A stretch of 27,282 bases of DNA, from NCBI GenBank assembly GCA_965197375.1, contig CBDAMZ010000001.1, positions 1 to 27,282 on the forward strand, written 5' to 3'. The notes beneath the pieces were generated by a model. It was not told the origin of the DNA. It worked only from the letters and a program-made list of their open reading frames with translations, and searched no databases. The number at the start of each line of letters is the position of its first letter. Positions within the stretch are counted from its first letter, which is position 1. Both the position numbers and the translations under genes were made by a program. Of the stretch, positions 7,161 through 15,281 are shown piece after piece. Origin of the DNA: CBDAMZ01 sp965197375 (GTDB taxonomy: Bacteria > Acidobacteriota > Vicinamibacteria > Vicinamibacterales > UBA8438).

Positions 7161-7166
7161 ATTATA
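7161..7166 (-). promoter_or_regulatory. Candidate -10 box for the EF-like gene
   Basis: A perfect TATAAT on the minus strand lies about 130 bp upstream of the EF-like start codon. No convincing -35 box is seen at the usual distance, so support is weak. Confidence 0.25.
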
Positions 7167-7273
7167 ACCGTGGAGCCGCCGCCCATTCAGGGAAGGTCGT
7201 TGCTGCCGCCTCAGTGAATGACCTCATTCTGGCAGTATTTTGGCACTGCAGCCCTTATTACCTTTTAGTTCGC

Positions 7274-7606
7274 TTAACGAAGGCGACGGTCTGGAGTGTA
7301 GTCTTTCCATCCTCGAATCGTGAACGTGTCAGTCGCGAAGTCGTATACAACTGAGTCACTTTCCACCTTTCACATAATAAACACGTTGTTGTCCAGTACG
7401 ATGCAGTTCGTTAGATCGAACACACAGTTCTTCGGCAGTTCGACGAACAGATCCTTGAAGAACTGAGCGATCCGCTCTGGGCCTTTGTATCCCTCGCCGT
7501 TGGCGATCAACGCGGAACCATCATCGTAGTCCTCACAGACCATCGACACGTCGCGTCAGCCGAAAGCTTGAACGTGACGATCCCAGACTTTTTGTGTCGT
7601 TGCCAC
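7274..7606 (-). pseudogene. SnoaL-like (NTF2-fold) protein with two in-frame stops
   Basis: Reading from the GTG at 7606 (AAGGAGA upstream) gives 111 codons: VATTQKVWDRHVQAFG-stop-RDVSMVCEDYDDGSALI, then GYKGPERIAQFFKDLFVEL and NNVFIM-stop-KVESDSVVYDFATDTF, ending at TAA 7274. This is the pattern of SnoaL-like / nuclear transport factor 2 fold proteins of about 110-120 aa. The stops are TGA at 7556-7558 and TGA at 7370-7372. The second sits where relatives have Trp (YITWKAES), so TGG to TGA explains it. The first lies in a variable position before RD. Apart from the stops the domain is complete, so inactivation looks recent. Confidence 0.75.
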
Positions 7607-7765
7607 TGAGATTCTCCTTCCATCTTCAGCGCCACATCGGGCCGAGTGTGGTCTCTCTGGCGCGATACACGTCTCCCACCCCGCTACGGGCGATTAGGGC
7701 GCGACCGCATCCGGCCAAGGCGGGTGCTGGGATTCAACGCCATCGATCTAGATCAAATCCTCTAC

Positions 7766-7987
7766 CTAGACAGAGAAACGCCGCGTCCGGGTGAGTCGTC
7801 TCGCCGCATCGTCTCGCGCAGACCGCTCCGCCTCCTCCCGGCTGTTTCCCTGGCCCTCTGCGATCCGAGCTCTCGGATCGAAGTTGTCGATGCTGAAGTG
7901 ATAGCGGTTGCCCAGTCGGTACGACACCACGTTGACCTTCCACTCACCAACCGTCTCTTGCCGACGAACCAGGTCTTCTGGCTTCAT
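7766..7987 (-). CDS. Small conserved protein of unknown function
   Basis: The 73-aa protein starts MKPEDLVRRQETVGEWKVNV and ends with a charged helix, NSREEAERSARDDAARRL. A ribosome site (AGGAGA) precedes the ATG at 7987. The composition suggests a small alpha/beta domain: an N-terminal beta segment with SYRLGNRYHFSIDN, then a helix resembling the C-terminal helix of dsRBD or HicB-like folds. It looks like a real intact gene, but I cannot assign a function. Confidence 0.6.
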   Translation of the reverse strand: MKPEDLVRRQETVGEWKVNVVSYRLGNRYHFSIDNFDPRARIAEGQGNSREEAERSARDDAARRLTRTRRFSV

Positions 7988-8007
7988 CGTTCTCCTACCC
8001 GCGATCA

Positions 8008-8391
8008 GTGACTTGGCACGATCCGCCTATGCCGCCAGAGCCGATGAGGGCTATCTCATTGAACGCGTGGTGCAACCATCAGCGGGGGGACTTGACACGC
8101 CGATTCATCTTCCTTCTCTTTGGCCACACGGTGGCGCACGTGTATTGGCTGGTTGACCTGCGGGAGTACCATCCCGGCACTGTCACAGCCGTCCTGCTCA
8201 TTACCCCGTTGATGCTCTACGTCGGTGCTCAGCTGGTCAGAGAGCGTTTGGTGTCAGTGTGGTATCTGGCGTTCGTGTTTCTGCTATCGGTGCCACAGAG
8301 CCTGGGAGACATCCGGCTCGACTATCGGATCCCCGACGAAGGGCTGCCACACTACCAACTCTCTTCCTGGTTGGTCTCGCTGGTCAGCTGA
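8008..8391 (+). CDS. Hypothetical membrane protein
   Basis: The frame encodes up to 127 aa from a GTG at 8008; ATGs at 8029 and 8044 are also possible starts. At least two hydrophobic segments are visible (around TVTAVLLITPLMLYVGAQLV and VWYLAFVFLLSV), and a third segment, FIFLLFGHTVAHVYWLV, may be membrane-embedded. The start is uncertain and no good ribosome site decides it. The family was not recognised. It is transcribed away from the small protein at 7766 and ends about 70 bp before the kinase remnant. Confidence 0.4.
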   Translation: MTWHDPPMPPEPMRAISLNAWCNHQRGDLTRRFIFLLFGHTVAHVYWLVDLREYHPGTVTAVLLITPLMLYVGAQLVRERLVSVWYLAFVFLLSVPQSLGDIRLDYRIPDEGLPHYQLSSWLVSLVS

Positions 8392-8442
8392 GGCGGCCGA
8401 GGCTCATTGTCGAACCTGTAGCCGTCACAGGCCATCGGCCGA

Positions 8443-8448
8443 TATAAT
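8443..8448 (+). promoter_or_regulatory. Candidate -10 box of the former kinase gene
   Basis: TATAAT lies 16 bp before the kinase-remnant ATG at 8464, giving a very short leader. No matching -35 box is evident. Confidence 0.25.
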
Positions 8449-8463
8449 CCGTGCGTCCAACCC

Positions 8464-8660
8464 ATGTCTCTAAGTCCCAGCACCCGCCTTGGCCCGTACG
8501 AGATCCAAGCCCCCCTCGGCGCAGACGGCATGCGTGAGGTCTACAAGGCCCGCGACACCAGGTTGGACCGCACGGTCGCCATCAAGGTGCTGCCCGAGCA
8601 CGTCGCCTCGGACCCTGATCTGAAGCAGCGGTTCGAGTGCGAGGCCCCCGCGTTGCGGTC
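8464..8660 (+). pseudogene. 5' fragment of a Ser/Thr protein kinase (kinase-PD40 family)
   Basis: The frame opens MSLSPSTRLGPYEIQAPLG and continues DTRLDRTVAIKVLPEHVASD to RFECEA, the N-lobe of the acidobacterial Ser/Thr kinases fused to PD40 or TPR sensor regions. The ATP lysine is present (VAIK), but the glycine-rich loop is damaged: GADGMREV where the family has GAGGMGEV. Homology stops near 8650, and the sequence then becomes the upstream region of the dehydrogenase gene. The rest of the kinase domain is missing. A matching C-terminal PD40 fragment begins right after the dehydrogenase stop (10245). Confidence 0.8.
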
Positions 8661-8717
8661 TGCTGCGGCCCGAGTTCCCACCCTTTCGTCGTCTTCGGAT
8701 TTCTCGCGGGGTGAATC

Positions 8718-10244
8718 ATGAGCAACACCGGCGCCACGCCGACCGCCGTATCCACGCCCACGGTACCATTTTGGATCAACGGTAAGAAGGCGCCGCCCCG
8801 GAGTACGCGTCAGGGCGAGGTCACCAACGCCGCAACCGGTGAAGTGGTCCGTAAAGTCCCATTTGCGAACGCGGAGGATGTCGACGCAGCCGTGCAGGCG
8901 GCCGCCGCCGCCTTTCCGGCCTGGCGGGCAACTCCTCCGTTGCGCCGAGCGCGCATCTTGATGCGCTTCCGGGACCTCCTCGAGCACCATACGAGCGAGA
9001 TCGCCGGCCTCGTCACCGAGGAACATGGCAAGACGCTGCTAGATGCTGCCGGGTCCGTGCAGAGGGGTCTGGAGGTCGTGGAGTTTGCTATCGGCGTGCC
9101 TCACCTGCTGAAAGGGGAACACTCCGAGGAGGTAGGCACCGCGGTCGATTGCCACACCGTGAAGCAGCCCTTGGGAGTCTGTGCCGGGATCACACCGTTC
9201 AATTTCCCGGTCATGGTACCGCTCTGGATGTTTCCGGTGGCCATCGCGTGCGGGAACACGTTTGTGTTGAAGCCATCCGAGAAAGATCCCTCACCTAGCA
9301 TCCGATTGGCGGAACTCTTGAAGGACGCAGGTCTGCCAGATGGTGTGCTCAACGTCGTCCACGGCGACAGAGAAACCGTCGATGCTATGCTCGTACATCC
9401 AAGCGTACAGGCGGTGTCCTTCGTCGGTTCAACGCCCATCGCCAAACATATCTACGAGATGGCCAGCCGCCAGGGGAAACGGATCCAGGCCCTGGGAGGC
9501 GCCAAGAACCACGCGATCGTGCTGCCAGACGCCGACCTGGACTCAGCCGCGGACGCCCTCATTGGGGCGGCGTACGGCTCCGCGGGCGAGCGGTGCATGG
9601 CAATCTCGGCAGTGGTCGCGGTCGGAGATTGTGGTGATCGGCTCGTTGGCGCGCTCCAGAAGAAGGCGGCCAGCCTGAAAGTCGGTCCCGGCACCGGTAA
9701 GGGGATCGAGATGGGGCCGCTCATCACCAAGGCTCACCGAGACAAGGTCAGCGGCTACGTGGATACCGGAGAAAAAGAGGGCGCCACGCTTGTGCTCGAT
9801 GGCCGTGGATTGACAGTCGCCGGGTACGCGAACGGGCACTTCTTAGGCCCGACCCTGTTCGACCATGTCAGACCGGAGACGACCATTTACAAAGACGAGA
9901 TCTTCGGGCCGGTGTTGGTCGTCGTGCGCGCGGAGAACTTCACCGAGGCGATTGACATCGTCAATCGCAATCCGTACGGCAACGGTACCGCCGTCTTCAC
10001 CCAGTCCGGGGCGGCCGCCCGCCGGTTTGAAAATGAGATCCAGGTTGGCATGGTTGGCATCAACGTGCCGATCCCGGTCCCTATGGCGTTCTTCTCGTTC
10101 GGCGGCTGGAAGAGCTCGCTGTTCGGCGACTTGCACGTCCACGGCGTCGAGGGCGTCAAGTTCTACACACGCACCAAGGTCATCACCACTCGCTGGCCAG
10201 AGCAGAAGGACGCAGTCAGCCTGTCGATGCCGACGATGAAGTGA
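8718..10244 (+). CDS. mmsA: Methylmalonate-semialdehyde dehydrogenase (CoA-acylating)
   Basis: The 508-aa protein is a cytoplasmic aldehyde dehydrogenase that oxidises methylmalonate or malonate semialdehyde with NAD+ and CoA to propionyl- or acetyl-CoA, in valine, thymine or inositol breakdown. Visible landmarks are ITPFNFPVMVPLWMFP, the cofactor motif FVGSTPIAKHIYE (from about 235), LGGAKNHAIVLPDADLD, and the catalytic C293 in GSAGERCMAIS. Asn (N264) in place of the usual ALDH general-base Glu is the family hallmark of CoA-acylating MMSDH, not damage. The length is normal. GGGGTGA precedes the ATG. No other valine or inositol genes adjoin it. Kinase-gene fragments flank it on both sides on the same strand. 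Confidence 0.95.
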   Translation: MSNTGATPTAVSTPTVPFWINGKKAPPRSTRQGEVTNAATGEVVRKVPFANAEDVDAAVQAAAAAFPAWRATPPLRRARILMRFRDLLEHHTSEIAGLVTEEHGKTLLDAAGSVQRGLEVVEFAIGVPHLLKGEHSEEVGTAVDCHTVKQPLGVCAGITPFNFPVMVPLWMFPVAIACGNTFVLKPSEKDPSPSIRLAELLKDAGLPDGVLNVVHGDRETVDAMLVHPSVQAVSFVGSTPIAKHIYEMASRQGKRIQALGGAKNHAIVLPDADLDSAADALIGAAYGSAGERCMAISAVVAVGDCGDRLVGALQKKAASLKVGPGTGKGIEMGPLITKAHRDKVSGYVDTGEKEGATLVLDGRGLTVAGYANGHFLGPTLFDHVRPETTIYKDEIFGPVLVVVRAENFTEAIDIVNRNPYGNGTAVFTQSGAAARRFENEIQVGMVGINVPIPVPMAFFSFGGWKSSLFGDLHVHGVEGVKFYTRTKVITTRWPEQKDAVSLSMPTMK

Positions 10245-10470
10245 ACCCGCGTGGCACGCCGCCTGGTCCATTCGGGCTCGCCGCCGCGGGACGGACGGTG
10301 ACCGTCCAGACCGACGCCACCTTCGCTGCTGGAAACCCAAAGGTCTTGTTTGAGGGGAATTACTTTTTCGGATGCGGCCTCGGCCGAAACTACGATATTG
10401 CCCCAGATGGCCGGCGGTTTCTGATGATCACGGCTGACGGCGGATCCGACGAGACCTCGACGCCGCCAAG
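10245..10470 (+). pseudogene. 3' fragment of a kinase-PD40 gene
   Basis: Directly after the dehydrogenase stop the frame reads GRTVTVQTDATFAAGNPKVLFEG, then NYFFGCGLGRNYDIAPDGRRFLMI. This is the last PD40 beta-propeller repeat and terminal segment of the acidobacterial Ser/Thr kinase-PD40 proteins. Everything between the kinase N-lobe (8464-8660) and this tail is replaced by the dehydrogenase gene. A 21-bp stretch here (around 10357-10377) also occurs in the related fragment at 26477-26497. Confidence 0.75.
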
Positions 10471-10728
10471 ATCAGCTCGTGTCAGTGCCCCCACAGTTAG
10501 ATGTGCGCTGTTCTGAGCAATCCCCTTCCCGACTTGTAACTGTAGTTCCAGGTTTTCGTGTCCAATTACTTCGACCTGTAACTCGAGCTGCCTCTGGCCT
10601 TCAACAGCCTCAGCGATTCTCATGTCTGACTCTGCGGCCAGTCGCCGAGAAATGAAAGCCGGCAATGAGAAACTGGGCACCGGCTAGGCCTTACGCCAAC
10701 CGCCAGGCGCGCGCCCCTGTGGGCAGCC
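10471..10728. other. Unassigned stretch between kinase remnant and HyuA fragment
   Basis: A minus-strand frame here reads RIAEAVEGQRQLELQVEVIGH and looks mildly protein-like, but it overlaps the kinase remnant antisense at its end and has no recognised family or ribosome site. I leave it unassigned. Confidence 0.3.
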
Positions 10729-11427
10729 TCAATCGCGCTGCCAGTGTACGATGATATTGCCCCATGCGCTCACTTCGGCAGTCGCGCCAGGCGGCATGGC
10801 GATCGTCGACGCGAAATCCTCGACCAGCGCTTGGCCTTCCAAGGAGTCACCCGCCTGCAGTCGCTCGCGTGCGTAAATCGAGCTCTGAGTCGCGCCGTGA
10901 TCGGAAAAGAGCACCCGCCACTGTGCCTTAAGCGCAGCGCCTCCGTCTGTGGCATCACCGGATGTACGCCCGGCGCCGTCGTCTGTCTGTAGCGTCAACT
11001 GCGGCGTCGAGCCAGCGCTGAGCGCCCGCCAGGTGACTGTGCGTGCTGGGATGCCCTCCAGTCGGCGGCCATACGCCTGTTCGTAGGCCTCGTTCAACAG
11101 AGGATGAAGCTGGTTAAGTCCCTCCTCATCCAGCGTGCCGCGCGGAATGGGTGTTGTCACCTCGTAGAATTGACCGACGTGGTACATGTCCACCGATCGC
11201 TCGATCCGGTCCGCGCTCACGCCGGCTTTCGCCAGCAACGCTTGTCCCTGTGCTTCGAGATCCGCGAGCAAGGCTCTGACCTCTTCTACCGTCAAGTCTC
11301 GCAACTCGGCAGTCAGGCTGCGGGAAAACTCGAAGGCCAGCGGGACGATCAAAAGCCCAAGGCTGAAAGTACGCCGGCCTTGGGCGGGTAAATCATGAAC
11401 GGCATCCGCAGGCGAGGGGAAGTTCAT
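10729..11427 (-). pseudogene. C-terminal third of a hydantoinase/oxoprolinase (HyuA family)
   Basis: The 232-codon frame carries FEFSRSLTAELRDLTVEEV, ALLAKAGVSADRIERSVDMYHVG, AYGRRLEGIP and EDFASTIAMPPG, ending WGNIIVHWQRD. This order matches the C-terminal region of the ATP-dependent N-methylhydantoinase A / 5-oxoprolinase subunit, which is normally near 690 aa. The ATPase domains are absent. The residues before LGLLIVPLAF (about 23) do not fit the family, so the open start at 11427 is only chance. It is most likely a dead fragment cut at about 11360. No HyuB partner is present. Confidence 0.7.
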
Positions 11428-11586
11428 CCGGCGGAGGAGGTGTAAGCTCAGACGGTTGCACGTCGACCCAGACGAAGCTCACGAGCTCGGGAGCTGGAAG
11501 AACGTGCGACGAAGAACTCTGGCCGTGCGGAGAGCGGGCGCCTGAGCGAGGCGTGTGGAGATAGCCGATCCCAGTCCCTGCTTCCT

Positions 11587-12169
11587 GCGTTTATCTTCGC
11601 CTTGCAGACGGGACTGAGATACACGGAACTTCGCTTGCTTCGATGGTTGCAAGTCGATTTCCTGAGCCGGCAGTTGACTGTCGGTAGGTCACAACTGCCG
11701 CGGGCACTGGCGTGTAGTGCCATTGAACGAGCGCGCACTGGCCGAACTGCAGCAGTGGGCGACACGATGTCCCAACCGCGCATCGGATTACTATCTCTTT
11801 CCTGCGGAGCGCATCGGGCAAGGTGGAGGCTATGGCACCGATCTGACACGCTTCATCGGTAGTTGGAAGACCGCGTGGGGGCGAGCGAAGCGCGTTGCCA
11901 ACGTAAAGGCTCGATTTCACGACGTGCGACACGCAACCTGCACATGAATGCTTGAGGGAGGCGTACCGCTCTCAGTTGTGGCCACCATCATGGGATGATC
12001 GCCGGCAACCACCGCACTCATGAGCAAACGCTGCGGTCACATCGGTGACGCGGCGCGCCGATCCGCGGTGGCCGTTCTGGACCGAGGAGGTGGGGAATTA
12101 GCCGGGACGGGGCACAGAATTGGGCACAATCCTATAGCCGTCCAGAAGGTCGGTGCCGCAAGTAACTGA
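11587..12169 (+). pseudogene. Tyrosine recombinase (phage-type integrase) catalytic domain, frameshifted and with two stops
   Basis: The first frame (from about 11587) reads FALQTGLRYTELRLLRW with the catalytic Arg of box I. After a frameshift between about 11660 and 11717 the second frame reads VVPLNERALAELQQW, YYLFPAERIG and FHDVRHATCT (box II HxxR), then TGA at 11945-11947, MLEGGVPLSVVATIMG, TGA at 11996-11998, and SPATTALMSKRCGHIGD to the final TGA at 12167-12169. Both internal stops sit where integrases have Trp, so TGG to TGA fits each. The catalytic Tyr position reads Cys (KRCGHI for KRYGHI). The N-terminal DNA-binding domain is missing. The gene's 3' end holds two GGGCACA direct repeats (12111-12126 area), like arm-type sites, just before the tRNA-Arg half. 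Confidence 0.85.
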
Positions 12170-12175
12170 AAAGAG

Positions 12176-12220
12176 TGGCGCGCCCTGCAGGACTCGAACC
12201 TGCGTCCTCCTGGTTCGTAG
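12176..12220 (-). other. Attachment-site core: 3' half of tRNA-Arg(ACG)
   Basis: The minus strand reads an anticodon loop CTACGAA (anticodon ACG), stem CCAGG, variable loop AGGAC, T arm GCAGGTTCGAGTCCTGC, acceptor strand AGGGCGC, discriminator G and CCA. The 5' half is absent: after 12220 the sequence (CTTAATG) cannot pair with the anticodon stem. A 45-bp match from the anticodon loop to the CCA end is the classical core left by a tyrosine recombinase. It lies 7 bp beyond the stop of the decayed integrase gene. It is not a functional tRNA gene. Confidence 0.85.
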
Positions 12221-12276
12221 CTTAATGCCGGTAGGGTATTCGGCAGTAAATTGTTCACAGATTATTCACAATCACT

Positions 12277-12301
12277 TCCCGGTCACAAAACGGAACCGGG
12301 A
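12277..12301. repeat. Hairpin TCCCGGT...ACCGGGA
   Basis: A 7-bp perfect inverted repeat with an 11-nt loop follows the tRNA-Arg half; TTCACA also occurs twice nearby (12254-12269). It could be a recombinase or host-factor site, or a terminator, though no U-tract follows. Confidence 0.35.
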
Positions 12302-12318
12302 GGACCCAAATAAACCCT

Positions 12319-12354
12319 TTGGATTCCTCCCGGTCATCCAGCGATCATCCAAGG
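12319..12354. repeat. Repeat block copy A (integrase 3' end / arm-site-like)
   Basis: This copy reads GGATTCCTCCCGGTCATCC followed by AGCGATCATCCAAGG. It shares almost all of its length with copies B (15603-15643) and C (16688-16727). It contains two 9-bp direct repeats 2 bp apart (GGTCATCCA and GATCATCCA). About 18 bp to the right lies a further 21-bp match (12373-12393) to the DNA right of copy C, which there is the 3' end of a recombinase gene. Confidence 0.7.
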
Positions 12355-12445
12355 ACCCTGTACTACCCTTCCATGCAGCAGGACGCGGCGGCGCGCCTGC
12401 GATACCGCCACCACCGGTCAGGTCGCGATAAAGCGCACGCGAACA

Positions 12446-13612
12446 TTATCGCGCAGCGGCCGCCATCGACGGCAATACATCCCTAAGGCGCTCGAGCGCT
12501 TTGGCGATCTCGTCGTACGCGGTCGCGAAAGAGAATCGCAAGAAGCCCTCGGCAATCTCGCCGAAGTCACGGCCTGGCCCGAGGGCGACACCGGCGCGCT
12601 CAAGGATGTCGAACGCGAGCGCCAGCGAGTCGGCGCCGAGGTGGCGCGCGTCGGCGAGCACGTAGAATGCTCCGGTTGGCGTGACCGGTACCGACAGACC
12701 GAGGCTTCGGACACCGTCGACCAGCAGGCGGCGGCGGCGATCATACTCGGTGAGCATAGTCTGCAGGTGCGCGTCGCCGTGCTCGAGCGCGGTGAGGCCG
12801 ACCGTCTGCACGAAATGCGCGGTGGAGATGAACAAGTTCTGCTGCATGCAGACGAGGGCGCGCATGGCGTTCTCGGGTGCGATGACGTAGCCAAGTCGGA
12901 ATCCGGTCATGGCGTAGCGCTTGGAAAACCCGTCGAACACGAAGCAGTCGTCGGTCATCGCGAGGGGCGACGTATTGGTGGCGCCGTCGAACAGCAGGCC
13001 GTCGTAGACCTCGTCGGAGAGCACCGGCACGCCAAGGTCCGACAGCGCGCGCATTACGTCTGGAGGTTGCACGGCACCGGTCGGGTTGGCCGGCGACGAG
13101 ACCAGGATGCCTTTGGTTCGCGGTGTGATGGCGGCGCGAACTCGGTCGACATCGATGCGGTAGCCGTCGTCGGGAGACGTGGGGACGAGGACCGATTGCC
13201 CGCCGCAGACCGCGACCATGTTCGGATAGCACGGGTAGTACGGCGTCGGCATGATGATCTCGTCGCCAGGGTCCAGTAAGAGGTTGAACACCAGCAGCAA
13301 GGCCGGGGACGAGCCGCTCGTCACGAGGATCTGATCGGGGCTGATGGCGACGCCGCGGCGCCGCTGGCAGTCGGCCGCGATCGCCTCGCGCAGGGCGTGC
13401 AGACCACGGCTGTCGGTGTAGTGCGTATCGCCGGCAGCGACCGCCGCTGCGACCGCGTCGACAACTTCAGGGGGCGGCGGGAAGCCGGGCTCGCCGACGC
13501 CGAGCTGCACGACGTCGACACCAGAGCGCGCCATTGCCATCCCCCGTTCCATGACCTCCATGGCCAGGAACGGCAAGATCGACACGGAGCGCGATGAATA
13601 GGACACAGTCAT
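12446..13612 (-). CDS. Pyridoxal-phosphate aminotransferase, class I/II (aspartate aminotransferase fold)
   Basis: The 388-aa protein transfers an amino group between an amino acid and a 2-oxoacid with PLP. Markers are the N-terminal LGVGEPGFPPP, N176 in SSPANPTGA, D200 in LSDEVYDG, and the Schiff-base lysine K231 in DGFSKRYAMTGFRLGY, with the phosphate-binding Arg in the same motif. The start at 13612 (MTVSYSSRSV) gives the normal family length; the frame is open further upstream to 13762, but that part overlaps the divergent DUF6526 gene and lacks homology. The substrate cannot be fixed; members of this subgroup are often annotated as aspartate or aromatic aminotransferases. It lies in the island-scar zone but is intact. 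Confidence 0.9.
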   Translation of the reverse strand: MTVSYSSRSVSILPFLAMEVMERGMAMARSGVDVVQLGVGEPGFPPPPEVVDAVAAAVAAGDTHYTDSRGLHALREAIAADCQRRRGVAISPDQILVTSGSSPALLLVFNLLLDPGDEIIMPTPYYPCYPNMVAVCGGQSVLVPTSPDDGYRIDVDRVRAAITPRTKGILVSSPANPTGAVQPPDVMRALSDLGVPVLSDEVYDGLLFDGATNTSPLAMTDDCFVFDGFSKRYAMTGFRLGYVIAPENAMRALVCMQQNLFISTAHFVQTVGLTALEHGDAHLQTMLTEYDRRRRLLVDGVRSLGLSVPVTPTGAFYVLADARHLGADSLALAFDILERAGVALGPGRDFGEIAEGFLRFSFATAYDEIAKALERLRDVLPSMAAAAR

Positions 13613-13702
13613 TGTGGGGATTGTGCCCCTGCGGATCAAACGACAGCATACATCGCATATAGTGAGAGACCGAATCCAGTCGCCCATCTTCGATGAGGAA
13701 CC
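13613..13702. promoter_or_regulatory. 90-bp divergent promoter region
   Basis: It separates the divergent aminotransferase and DUF6526 genes, so both promoters must lie here. A TATAGT at 13658-13663 is a plausible -10 for the plus-strand gene. Confidence 0.3.
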
Positions 13703-14140
13703 ATGGCCGAAAAGATACCGCAGACCTACGCGAACCACGTCAAGTGGGTACCGATGTTCCACTTCGTCACGCTGCCGCTTGCCTTGATCAACCTGCTCTA
13801 TTCGATCTACCGGGTGACGCAGGGCGTCGGAACCGAGTCGATCATGGCGCTCGTTGTGGCGTTCGTCCTGGCGAACGTCGCATTGTTTTCCCGTGTCAAC
13901 GCCCTCAAAGCACAGGACCGCGTGATCCGACTCGAGGAGCGGTTACGGATGCAGGCGTTGTTGCCGGACGAGCTCAGGCCGCGCATCAACGACGTCACGA
14001 CCGGTCAGATAGTTGCCCTGCGGTTTGCTAGCGACGAGGACCTGCCGGCGCTCGTGCGGAAGGCACTCGACGAGAGCGCTGATCAGAAAGCCATCAAGCA
14101 GGCGATCCAGACCTGGAGACCGGACTATCAGAGGGTGTAG
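13703..14140 (+). CDS. DUF6526 family membrane protein
   Basis: The 145-aa protein starts MAEKIPQTYANHVKWVPMFH. Two transmembrane segments (about residues 17-37 and 45-65) are followed by a cytoplasmic part with RVNALKAQDRVIRLEERLRM and LRFASDEDLPALV. This arrangement, including the NHxxxxPxFH start, is characteristic of the uncharacterised DUF6526 family, common in Acidobacteria and Bacteroidetes. The charged helix after the second membrane span may form a coiled coil. AGGA precedes the ATG. The IS3 element begins 5 bp after its stop codon, so any terminator has been separated from the gene. Confidence 0.85.
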   Translation: MAEKIPQTYANHVKWVPMFHFVTLPLALINLLYSIYRVTQGVGTESIMALVVAFVLANVALFSRVNALKAQDRVIRLEERLRMQALLPDELRPRINDVTTGQIVALRFASDEDLPALVRKALDESADQKAIKQAIQTWRPDYQRV

Positions 14141-14160
14141 CAGCCCCGTAAGCTTCCCCG

Positions 14161-14985
14161 TCAAGCGGACAGTTCGAAAGGAGACTGGCCGGCCGCTGAA
14201 GGCCTCGGCAGAAACGTGAGCGGCGGCACCCGGCCGAGGCTGTCATGGGGCCGCTCGCCGTTGTAGATCCGAAGCCAAGCGTCGGTCAGGGCGCGCAGCT
14301 CCGTCAGGGATTCGAAGAGGTACGCGTTCAGCACCTCGGTCCGGTAGCTCCGATTGAAACGTTCGATAGAGGCGTTCTGGTCCGGCGTGCCGGGCTGGAT
14401 GTCGTGCATCGCGACGCCGTGCTCGGCGCACCAGTCCACGAGGGGCTGGGCGGTGAACTCGGGCCCGTTGTCGGTGCGTAGGGCCGACGGACAGCCGTGG
14501 AGCGCCACGAGCTCGCTCAGGACCCGCGTCACGCGCCGACTGGGGAGCGACACGCCCATGGCGATCTCCAAGCCTTCTCGATTGCCCTCGTCGATGACGG
14601 TCAGCAGCCGGCTTCGCCGCCGGTCGTAGAGCGTCTCGGTCATGAAGTCGAGCGCCCAGGTTCGGTTCAACACCGGCGGTGCGGTCAACGGCTGTCGCAC
14701 GCGGCGGGGTACCCGTCGGGTCGTCCGGCGCGGCAGATTCAGCCGTAGCGCGCAGTCCACGCGATGGAGGCGTTTGTGGTGCCACGGCCGCCCCTCGGCG
14801 CGCAGCCGGTCATGGAGCTTCCAGAAGCCCCACCGCGGATAGCGCACCACGGCGTCCGTCAGCGCCGCAATTACCGCGGCATCCCGGCGACTCGCCGGCA
14901 CCGGAGGCTGGTAGTACGCCGTCCGCGACAGCCGCACCACGCGACAGGCTCGCTGTACTGGCAACCGATGCTCCTGCACCAGCAC
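14161..14985 (-). CDS. IS3-family transposase OrfB (rve integrase domain)
   Basis: At least 274 residues are in frame. The N-terminal HTH_21-type region (LPVQRACRVVRLSRTAYYQ) precedes an integrase core with the DDE triad D113 (WALDFM), D172 (RTDNGPEF) and E208 (NASIERFN); the 35-residue D-E spacing is typical. The C-terminal YNGERPHDSLGRVPPL is the usual IS3 ending. In IS3 elements OrfB is made as an OrfA-OrfB fusion by a programmed -1 shift, and the frame here continues upstream of 14985 as GPSAKRQLAEV to overlap orfA, consistent with that. OrfB itself is intact, but orfA carries a stop, so the full transposase may not be produced. Confidence 0.92.
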   Translation of the reverse strand: MLVQEHRLPVQRACRVVRLSRTAYYQPPVPASRRDAAVIAALTDAVVRYPRWGFWKLHDRLRAEGRPWHHKRLHRVDCALRLNLPRRTTRRVPRRVRQPLTAPPVLNRTWALDFMTETLYDRRRSRLLTVIDEGNREGLEIAMGVSLPSRRVTRVLSELVALHGCPSALRTDNGPEFTAQPLVDWCAEHGVAMHDIQPGTPDQNASIERFNRSYRTEVLNAYLFESLTELRALTDAWLRIYNGERPHDSLGRVPPLTFLPRPSAAGQSPFELSA

Positions 14986-15281
14986 CTCCGCCAGCTGTCG
15001 CTTCGCGGACGGCCCGACAATTTTCGGTGCAGGACATCCTTGATGGCCGCGTGCTCCAGCGCCAGGTCCGCGTACATCCGCTTGAGCTTGGCGTGTTCAG
15101 CCTCGAGCTCCCGTAGTTGTCGCACATCCGACACCGACGCGCCCCCGTACTTGCTCCGCCACTTGAAGAATGTCGCCTTGCTGACGCCGTGCGTCCGTCA
15201 CAGGTCCGGCACGGGCACGCCGCTCTCGGCATCCCGCAGGATGCCAACGATCTGGGTCTCACTGAACCTCGACTTCCGCAT
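14871..15281 (-). pseudogene. IS3-family OrfA (HTH_8 protein) with an in-frame TGA
   Basis: Reading from ATG 15281: MRKSRFSETQIVGILRD, then VPVPDL-stop-RTHGVSKATFFKWRSKYGG, then a leucine-zipper-like helix LRELEAEHAKLKRMYADLAL. This is the standard OrfA helix-turn-helix plus coiled coil. The stop (TGA at 15198-15200) lies in the first helix-turn-helix at the position that is normally Cys (DLCRTHG), so TGC or TGT changed to TGA, a transversion. The frame after it remains open well into the overlap with orfB. Confidence 0.8.

Noticed and set aside
9499..9550. Loss of the catalytic Glu in the aldehyde dehydrogenase (Asn in GAKNH)
   Set aside because: Asn at this site is the normal state of CoA-acylating methylmalonate-semialdehyde dehydrogenases, so it is not a defect.
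12153..12431. Open frame with PCRTRTCVLLVRS, similar to proteins in databases
   Set aside because: This peptide is the known false translation of the reverse strand of tRNA-Arg; the DNA is a tRNA 3' half and repeat block.
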